From positions 5,120-37,191 of the forward strand of contig DBOI01000061.1 in NCBI GenBank assembly GCA_002299245.1: a DNA stretch of 32,072 nucleotides, read 5' to 3'. Source of the DNA: Hydrogenovibrio sp. UBA650. Lineage in GTDB: Bacteria > Pseudomonadota > Gammaproteobacteria > Thiomicrospirales > Thiomicrospiraceae. The notes under the pieces are model-generated. The model was given only the letters and a program-made list of their open reading frames with translations. It was not told the DNA's origin and searched no databases. Every line of letters begins with the position of its first letter. Position 1 is the first letter of the stretch. Both the position numbers and the translations under genes were made by a program. Shown here piece by piece: positions 25,656-32,072 of the stretch.

Positions 25656-27832
25656 ACTCGATTTGGCGTTACTTAAAACAATACGGATGGCTAACACTAC
25701 TATCCAGTCTGCTATTGATGGCACTGATAGTAATGAGCCAAACCTTACGCAACGCTTCCAGTTTTGCCGATAGCTACTCAAGTCTGTTGTTTTTTACAGT
25801 TGGAGGGATTGCGGTTCTGATATTCATGCTTGCCAGAACCTTGTTTAAGCTGTTTGTCCAGCTGCGAAACAAAACTCCGGGAAGTAGGATTACCGCACGA
25901 TTAACGTTTATTTCCAGCCTGTTACTGGGTATTCCAACGGCGATTATTTTCTACTTCTCACTGAGTTTCATTCAACAGGGCATCAATCAGTGGTTTGATG
26001 TCAAAACTGAAGTTGCCCTGGAAAACGCCGCATCATTGGTACGAATCACCTTAGACAATAAAACTCGAGACAGTTTAAAGCTTGCCCAATCAATCTCAGA
26101 GGCCCACCGAGACCTTCTAACCACTTCGCCAAGTCTGGCAGTCAACCTGATTCGTGAACAGCTCAATGCTCAAGAAGTCGCGCTTTATCAACTCAACCAA
26201 CAGTTGGTGGTTTTCAGTAGCGAATTTGGGGTTAATATTATGCCGGATGCTCCCGGAGACAACCTGTTTCAACAGGCCAGACAAAACAAAACTTATGCAG
26301 CTCTTGAAAACAGGCATGGCGTTAGTAGCAAACAGACCTTTATCCGAGTTGTACTACCCTTTACTGACATACAAAACAACAGTTCTTATGCGTTGCAAGC
26401 TATATTCCCAATATCAAACGATATCAGCCTGCTTGCTGGTTCGGTTGGTGTTGCTTCAGGCCAGTACAAAGAATTATCTTATTTAAAGGGCCCGCTTACA
26501 GCCAGCTTCGTTCTGGTTTTAACCATGGTTTTACTGCTGACTTTATTAACCGCGATCCTGTTTACCATTCAAGCAGTACAAAACTTCACCAATCCAATCA
26601 GAACCATGGCAAAAGGAACCAGAGCTGTCTCTAAGGGTGACTACTCTGTAAAAATGGCGGTTCCTGAAAATGATGAGTTTGGTGATTTGATTATGTCATT
26701 TAATGACATGATTCAACGAATCTCAAAAGCGCGAAATGATATAAAACTCTCACACCAACAAACTGAAGTTCAAAAACTCTATCTGCAGGCTGTCATTCAG
26801 AACCTATCAAGTGGTGTCATTACCCTAGACATGCATCATAGAATTCGCACCGCCAATGATTCGGTTGAAAACATACTAAATATGGACATCAACTTTCATG
26901 TCGGTAAGAAACTAGCCGAAGTAACCGATAGAGAAGATGGAGCACACCTTCAGGAACTGGTTGATTTAATGATACCCATGCTGACAAAGAGCATTGAGCC
27001 TTGGTCAACTCAATTAGAGTTCCGCTGCAAAAACCAGCAAAAAATATTGATGATTCACGGCTCAACTCTACCTAGCCTGGATAAAAAAATTGGCGGTTAC
27101 GTTATTGTAATCGATGATATAACCGAACTGGTTCAGGCTCAGCTTAATGCCGCTTGGAGCGATGTTGCACGCCGCCTGGCCCACGAAATAAAAAACCCGC
27201 TGACACCAATCCAGCTGTCTGCGGAACGTCTGCATTTCAAACTTCACTCCAAGCTGGCTGGCAGTGAGCAGGCTCTGCTTGAAAGAATGACTACAACCAT
27301 TATTGAGCAAGTTGTTACCATGCAAAAGCTGGTACAGGCTTTTAGTGATTATGCAAATGCACCAGAAGTAGAATTAAAACCAACCCAATTAAATTCTCTA
27401 ATCTCTAATATTGCCGAAATGTACCAGGATCCCACTGCAAACTGGCAAGTCAGTGCAGAGCTCGATGATTCCTGCATGAAAGTGATGGCTGATACTTCTA
27501 GGCTTAGACAACTACTGCACAACTTAATCAAAAACGCTATCGAGGCTTTAGAGGGGAATCCTGATTCAAAAATCCACATCAAAACCGCATGCAACGAAGA
27601 TGGCTGGTTGACCTTGACTGTTTGCGATAATGGTCCCGGAATACCAATTGATGCCCAAAACTGGATCTTTGAACCTTACGCCACTGACAAACCGAAAGGA
27701 ACCGGATTAGGCCTTGCCATAGTCCGAAAAATAGTAGAAGAACACAAGGGTCAAATTAACTTAGAATCTTCACCTGAAGACGGCACCTGCTTTATAATTA
27801 AAATACCAACTACAGAAAGTGAGACAGAATGA
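25652..27832 (+). CDS. ntrY: NtrY-like membrane sensor histidine kinase
   Basis: A 726-residue kinase, partner of the next gene. Three N-terminal membrane segments (about 12-32, 45-68 and 86-108), a periplasmic region of about 170 residues and a fourth segment (about 283-307) form the sensor. Then come HAMP (about 310-365), a PAS domain (about 380-490), a HisKA domain with phospho-acceptor His511 in RLAHEIKNPLTP, and the HATPase domain with N-box NLIKNAIEALEG, G1 DNGPGI and G2 KGTGLGLAI. This matches NtrY in order and length. Members in other bacteria sense redox or envelope-related signals or nitrogen status; the signal here is unknown. It overlaps both neighbours by 4 nt. Confidence 0.94.
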   Translation: MNSIWRYLKQYGWLTLLSSLLLMALIVMSQTLRNASSFADSYSSLLFFTVGGIAVLIFMLARTLFKLFVQLRNKTPGSRITARLTFISSLLLGIPTAIIFYFSLSFIQQGINQWFDVKTEVALENAASLVRITLDNKTRDSLKLAQSISEAHRDLLTTSPSLAVNLIREQLNAQEVALYQLNQQLVVFSSEFGVNIMPDAPGDNLFQQARQNKTYAALENRHGVSSKQTFIRVVLPFTDIQNNSSYALQAIFPISNDISLLAGSVGVASGQYKELSYLKGPLTASFVLVLTMVLLLTLLTAILFTIQAVQNFTNPIRTMAKGTRAVSKGDYSVKMAVPENDEFGDLIMSFNDMIQRISKARNDIKLSHQQTEVQKLYLQAVIQNLSSGVITLDMHHRIRTANDSVENILNMDINFHVGKKLAEVTDREDGAHLQELVDLMIPMLTKSIEPWSTQLEFRCKNQQKILMIHGSTLPSLDKKIGGYVIVIDDITELVQAQLNAAWSDVARRLAHEIKNPLTPIQLSAERLHFKLHSKLAGSEQALLERMTTTIIEQVVTMQKLVQAFSDYANAPEVELKPTQLNSLISNIAEMYQDPTANWQVSAELDDSCMKVMADTSRLRQLLHNLIKNAIEALEGNPDSKIHIKTACNEDGWLTLTVCDNGPGIPIDAQNWIFEPYATDKPKGTGLGLAIVRKIVEEHKGQINLESSPEDGTCFIIKIPTTESETE

Positions 27833-29169
27833 AACCTGGCAAATTACTGATTGTTGATGATGAGAAAGACATCCGCAATTTAATGGAAGAAATTTTTGTC
27901 GAGGAAGGTTATCAAGTTTCAACTGCAGGCAATGGTGTTCAAGCTCAAAATGCCTGGAAAGCTGAACTTCCAGACGTCATTTTTTTAGATGTATGGATGC
28001 CAGACATTGACGGTATTACTTTGCTAAAGCAGCTGCAGGAAGAGGATCTCCTCGAACATACCAAAGTAGTAATGATGTCCGGCCATGGCACTATCGAAAC
28101 CGCCATTGAAGCAACCAAACTCGGAGCCTACGACTTTCTTGAAAAACCCTTATCTCTTGCTAAACTCATTGTGACTGCTGAACGAGCCATTGAACACAAC
28201 CAACTCAATCAAGAAAACCGCCAACTAAAACAGAAACTACCAGAGCAGTTTTTACCGGTAGGCAAAAGTAAATCTGTCGTAACACTGCGTGAAACACTCG
28301 ATCGACTGGCACGATTCACTATGCCAATTCTAGTCACTGGTGAAGCCGGAACAGGCAAACATTATTTTGCGCACGCCATTCATAAAACCAGCCAGCGCAG
28401 TGATTTCCCAATTAGTGAATACTATGCGCTTGATTTCAACACTCTTTGCCAACAAGGCAATCAAGAAGACCTCAAAAAAGCCTTGAGAGAAGTTCACCAA
28501 GGAACCTTAATCATTTCTAATATCGAGCAGTTATCCGTTGAAGCCCAGACACAGTTAGCGAATATCGTATTAAAGCAGTGTTACCAATTAGATGAATCTT
28601 CAGACTCAATCTGTATTGATATTCGAGTGATTGCCCTCACAAAATCGGATCTTGATGGTGCTGTAGACCGAGGAACCTTCAGAGAGGATCTGTTCCAACG
28701 CCTTAAAGTTATGCAGATTCATGTACCGGCACTACGTCAGCACACAGAGGACATACCTGAGCTTGTCGAATTCTTCGTTGACCATTTTGTAACCCATGAA
28801 GGCCTGGATTATCGGCATTTTAGCGTTTCAGCTCAAAACATTCTGCGCCAGCATATCTGGCCTGGAAATTTAAAAGAGCTAAAGAATCTGATTCAAAAAT
28901 TACTAATACTCGGTAAAGATGAAGTCAGTGATGATGAAATCCGAGAGGCCTTACAAAATAGCCAAAGCAATAGTGATGGTAGATCTTTTATTGATACGCA
29001 CACCTCTTTAAAAGAAGCCAAAGAACGTTTTGAAGCCAGTTACTTAAGCCAGTTGCTTAGAGAAACCAGCGGCAATGTTAGTGAAACAGCTAAACGATCC
29101 GGCGTTGATAGAACAAATCTCTACCGGAAACTAAAAAACCTAGGTATCGATCCGAAAAACCCTCTCTAG
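27829..29169 (+). CDS. ntrX: NtrX-like response regulator with a degenerate AAA+ domain
   Basis: A 446-residue regulator: receiver, AAA+ and Fis-type helix-turn-helix. The receiver is complete (Asp10, Asp11, phospho-acceptor Asp54 and Lys106). The AAA+ domain keeps a Walker A (GEAGTGK, 171-177) and an arginine-finger-like segment FREDLFQRL (284-292). It lacks the GAFTGA loop that contacts sigma-54: the stretch between Walker A and the Walker B site is about ten residues shorter than in NtrC. The Walker B acidic pair reads SN (230-231) instead of DE. The DNA-binding end (GNVSETAKRSGVDRTNLYRKLKNLG) is intact. So it probably works without sigma-54 and without ATP hydrolysis, as a DNA-binding activator or repressor. 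It is presumably phosphorylated by the overlapping ntrY product. Confidence 0.92.
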   Translation: MKPGKLLIVDDEKDIRNLMEEIFVEEGYQVSTAGNGVQAQNAWKAELPDVIFLDVWMPDIDGITLLKQLQEEDLLEHTKVVMMSGHGTIETAIEATKLGAYDFLEKPLSLAKLIVTAERAIEHNQLNQENRQLKQKLPEQFLPVGKSKSVVTLRETLDRLARFTMPILVTGEAGTGKHYFAHAIHKTSQRSDFPISEYYALDFNTLCQQGNQEDLKKALREVHQGTLIISNIEQLSVEAQTQLANIVLKQCYQLDESSDSICIDIRVIALTKSDLDGAVDRGTFREDLFQRLKVMQIHVPALRQHTEDIPELVEFFVDHFVTHEGLDYRHFSVSAQNILRQHIWPGNLKELKNLIQKLLILGKDEVSDDEIREALQNSQSNSDGRSFIDTHTSLKEAKERFEASYLSQLLRETSGNVSETAKRSGVDRTNLYRKLKNLGIDPKNPL

Positions 29170-29198
29170 AGGATTCGGAAAAACGAGAACAAACCAGT

Positions 29199-30599
29199 AT
29201 GAATATTGTAATTTTAGGTGCGGGTCAAGTAGGAAGCTCACTCGCAGAACTATTAGCCCAGGAAAATAACGATGTCACCGTAGTCGATATTAATCGATTA
29301 CATCTTCAAAGGCTGCAGGATCGACTCGATATCAGGACCATTGCCGGGCATGCATCTCACCCTGATGTATTGATTCAGGCCGGTATGGAAGATGCCGATA
29401 TGCTAATTGCTGCTACCCAAAACGATGAGACCAATATACTGGCCTGTCATTTAGCACATAGCATGTTTAAAACTGGCAAAAAAATCGCCAGGGTTAGAAG
29501 TCAATCATACCTGGATCATCCAGAGCTGTTTGATCGAGATCAAAATACTTACGCCATTCCAATTGATGTTTTAATCAGCCCTGAAACACTGGTAACCGAC
29601 TATATTTTACAATTGATTGAATACCCCGGATCACTTCAGGTTATTGACTTTGCTGAAGGAAAAGTTCGTCTAATCGCGATGCGAGCCTACAAAGACGGCA
29701 AGCTCGTTGGCAAGGCGATTCGAACCCTAAAAGATGATCTACCAAAAGATATTAAAACTCGAATTGTCGCTGTTTATCGTAGAGATGAAGTGGTTATGCC
29801 AACCGGCGATACCATTATTAAAGCCGGTGATGAAGTATTCTTTCTCGCCGAAGCCAAGCATATTCCAACCATTGTTAGTGAATTGCGCCGTTCAAAATTT
29901 GGCCCCTCAAGACGAATTATGATTGGCGGAGGCGGTCACATTGGGTTTAATCTGGCTCAGGCCCTGGAAAATGATCATCAAGTAAAAATGATTGATCGAA
30001 ATATGCAACAAGCCAGAGAAGCTGCTGAACAGTTAGACCATACTGTAATAATCCATGGTGACGTTTCTGATAGAGATCTACTTCTTGAAGAAAACATTGA
30101 TGAAACCGATCTATATCTGGCAGTTACCAATAACGATGAAGCTAATATTATGTCCGGGATGATGGCAAAAAAGCTTGGTGTTCGTCGAGTTATTTCATTA
30201 GTAAACAACCAGTCTTACGTAGAATTAATTCAGCGTAACAGCATCGATATAGCGCTTTCCGCTGATAGCATTACTACAAGTCACCTGTTGAGCTACACTC
30301 GTAAAGGCGATACTGTAAAGGTCGCTACTCTGCGTCGTGGAGCCGCCGAAGCTATGGAAGTAATTGCTCACGGCAGTGAAAATACTTCAGAGGTCGTTGG
30401 GAAAAAAATCGGCGACATTAATTGGCCGAGTGACATTACCGTGGGCTGTATTATTCGTAATGACAAAGTGATTATTGCTCACCGCGAATTAGAGATTGAG
30501 GCCGAAGACCACGCGATTCTTTTCTTAAGTAATTCAGAAAATGCTTCAGAAATAGCCAGCCTGTTTTCGCCTGAGCAGAAAAGCAGCTGGTTTGGTTAA
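29199..30599 (+). CDS. trkA: Trk potassium uptake regulatory subunit TrkA
   Basis: A 466-residue cytoplasmic NAD(H)-binding protein that gates the TrkH potassium channel. It has two tandem RCK units, each with an N domain and a C domain: the first opens MNIVILGAGQVGSSLAELL, the second (about 235) GGGGHIGFNLAQALE. The acidic ends of the second strands (VVDIN and MIDRN) fit NAD binding. It follows ntrX by 29 nt and precedes trkH by 25 nt, so potassium uptake shares the transcript with the formylation and NtrYX genes. Confidence 0.97.
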   Translation: MNIVILGAGQVGSSLAELLAQENNDVTVVDINRLHLQRLQDRLDIRTIAGHASHPDVLIQAGMEDADMLIAATQNDETNILACHLAHSMFKTGKKIARVRSQSYLDHPELFDRDQNTYAIPIDVLISPETLVTDYILQLIEYPGSLQVIDFAEGKVRLIAMRAYKDGKLVGKAIRTLKDDLPKDIKTRIVAVYRRDEVVMPTGDTIIKAGDEVFFLAEAKHIPTIVSELRRSKFGPSRRIMIGGGGHIGFNLAQALENDHQVKMIDRNMQQAREAAEQLDHTVIIHGDVSDRDLLLEENIDETDLYLAVTNNDEANIMSGMMAKKLGVRRVISLVNNQSYVELIQRNSIDIALSADSITTSHLLSYTRKGDTVKVATLRRGAAEAMEVIAHGSENTSEVVGKKIGDINWPSDITVGCIIRNDKVIIAHRELEIEAEDHAILFLSNSENASEIASLFSPEQKSSWFG

Positions 30600-30624
30600 G
30601 AAGAATACAGATAACAGTTAAATT

Positions 30625-32072
30625 ATGCACTCAAAAATAATCCTCAAGGTTTTTGGTCTTTTGTTGATGGTATACAGCATTAGTCTGTTACCACCCATAG
30701 TCGTTGCGGCAATCTATCAGGACGGAGGACTTTACTCATTTTCTGCGGCCATGATTGGCGTGCTTTTAACAGGCCTGTTAATTTGGTATCCAGTACGGAA
30801 CCACTCTCAAGATTTAAAAATTCGTGATGGCTTTGTAATCGTCGTCATGTTCTGGACGCTGCTTGGCTTAGCGGGAGCCATTCCTTTCGTTCTCGCCAAA
30901 GATGTACAGCTGACTGTCACCGATGCAATCTTTGAATCATTTTCAGGGCTAACAACAACCGGCGCTACCGTCATTGTCGGCTTGGATAACTTGCCACACT
31001 CCATTCTCTGGTATCGCCAACAACTCCAATGGATGGGAGGCATGGGAATTATCGTTTTAGCGGTCGCTATCTTACCGATGCTCGGCGTTGGTGGTATGCA
31101 GCTGTACCGAGCTGAAACACCTGGGCCAATTAAAGATTCCAAAATTGCTCCGCGAATTTCAGAAACCGCAAAGGCCCTTTGGTATATCTATTTGGGTTTA
31201 ACCATTATTTGCGCTGTCAGCTATTGGATGGCTGGAATGAGTTGGTTCGATGCCTTTGGCCACAGTTTTTCTACTGTCGCAATCGGAGGTTTCTCGACCC
31301 ATGATGCCAGTATTGGCCACTTTGACAATATCAATATTGAAATCATCGCCATTATTTTTATGTTCTTGGCGGGAATTAACTTTGCCCTTCACTTTACAGC
31401 ATTTCGCAGCATGAATGGCTACGCTTATTTCTACGATCCTGAATTCAAGACTTATGCTGGAATTCTGATTATTGCTGCTGTAATGGCTACCGCTTACCTC
31501 TACTTTCAGAATGTTTATCCAACCTGGGAAGAGGCTTTGAGATATGGGCTGTTCCAAACGGTGTCGCTGGCAACAACCACAGGCTATGCCAATGCAGACT
31601 TCTCTATGTGGCCTGGCTTTTTGCCAATCATGCTCATCTTTATGAGTTTTATTGGCGGCAGCGCCGGTTCAACAGCCGGAGGCATGAAAGTTATTCGATT
31701 CCTGCTGCTATTCAAACAAGGTATTCGAGAAATTTCTGGCCTACTGCATCCTAGTGCAATCAACCCCCTTAAACTAAGTGGAAAAACCATACCAGACAAA
31801 GTTATGACTGCCGTCTGGGGATTCTTTTCAGTCTACGTTTTTACTTTTGCAGGCCTGATGTTAATCATTATGGCCTTAGGTGTCGATCAGGTCACCGCAT
31901 TTTCTGCCATGGCAGCAACCATGAATAATCTAGGCCCGGGTCTTGGTGAAGTTGCATCAAACTACCAATCCATGAGTGATCCAGTTAAATGGGTTTTAAC
32001 CTTTGCAATGCTGCTAGGTCGTTTGGAAATATTTACTTTGCTTGTATTATTTACAGCGGCATTCTGGCGAAA
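30625..32072 (+). CDS. trkH: Trk potassium channel TrkH, 3' end just cut off
   Basis: The ATG at 30625 opens a frame of 482 full codons that reaches the window edge without a stop. It starts MHSKIILKVFGLL and ends LEIFTLLVLFTAAFWR; E. coli TrkH is 483 residues and ends at the same place, so only a codon or two and the stop are missing. The four pore-loop filters are visible: SGLTTTGATV, STVAIGGFSTH, SLATTTGYAN and MNNLGPGLG. GLGVGGMQLYRAE-like and GGSAGSTAGGMKVIR segments also match. It forms the potassium channel gated by TrkA. Confidence 0.95.
   Translation, partial: MHSKIILKVFGLLLMVYSISLLPPIVVAAIYQDGGLYSFSAAMIGVLLTGLLIWYPVRNHSQDLKIRDGFVIVVMFWTLLGLAGAIPFVLAKDVQLTVTDAIFESFSGLTTTGATVIVGLDNLPHSILWYRQQLQWMGGMGIIVLAVAILPMLGVGGMQLYRAETPGPIKDSKIAPRISETAKALWYIYLGLTIICAVSYWMAGMSWFDAFGHSFSTVAIGGFSTHDASIGHFDNINIEIIAIIFMFLAGINFALHFTAFRSMNGYAYFYDPEFKTYAGILIIAAVMATAYLYFQNVYPTWEEALRYGLFQTVSLATTTGYANADFSMWPGFLPIMLIFMSFIGGSAGSTAGGMKVIRFLLLFKQGIREISGLLHPSAINPLKLSGKTIPDKVMTAVWGFFSVYVFTFAGLMLIIMALGVDQVTAFSAMAATMNNLGPGLGEVASNYQSMSDPVKWVLTFAMLLGRLEIFTLLVLFTAAFWR

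Overview
The window is a dense, AT-rich bacterial chromosome segment with no RNA genes, insertion sequences or CRISPR arrays that I can see. The block of def-fmt-rsmB, a DUF4390 gene, ntrY-ntrX and trkA-trkH, together with ComM, UbiK, a SPOR protein next to argS, and a Lap-type adhesin export system, points to a gammaproteobacterium, probably aquatic or marine. A Kangiella-like lineage is a guess that I cannot test from the sequence alone.

Region 1 (1-10.7 kb, + strand): the end of an iron-type alcohol dehydrogenase gene, then a LapA-type biofilm adhesin control and export locus. It holds an OmpA-family protein with thrombospondin type 3 repeats, the periplasmic protease LapG, the inner-membrane c-di-GMP receptor LapD, the type I secretion ABC transporter LapB, the membrane fusion protein LapC, a LuxR-type regulator and the outer-membrane channel LapE. 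In the known system, c-di-GMP-bound LapD holds LapG, so the LapG-cleavable adhesin stays anchored in the LapE pore; when c-di-GMP falls, LapG cuts it loose. No giant adhesin gene lies in the window, so the substrate must be encoded elsewhere. Hairpin terminators split the locus into ompA / lapG-lapD / lapB onward. The ompA-lapG and lapD-lapB gaps share a 13-bp palindrome core, which could be an operator.

Region 2 (10.7-19.6 kb): mostly - strand housekeeping genes. These are ubiK and comM, with a TauE/SafE-DsbD-like membrane protein whose start abuts the comM stop; argS with a downstream SPOR-domain protein; and topA, whose product lacks zinc ribbons and ends in a histone-like Lys/Ala tail. 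A soluble diguanylate cyclase on the + strand sits between ubiK and the SPOR gene.

Region 3 (19.6-22.1 kb): a 443-bp non-coding gap, a + strand gene joining a receiver domain to an RsbW-type ATPase, and dprA on the - strand. topA and dprA keep the order and orientation of the dprA-smg-topA cluster known in several gammaproteobacteria, but smg is absent and the receiver-ATPase gene lies in its place.

Region 4 (22.1 kb to end, + strand): a tightly packed, probably single operon of def, fmt, rsmB, a DUF4390 gene, ntrY, ntrX, trkA and trkH, with several 1-4 nt overlaps. The NtrX-like regulator has lost the GAFTGA loop and the Walker B acidic pair, so it is unlikely to be a normal sigma-54 activator. 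trkH runs off the window with at most a codon or two missing.
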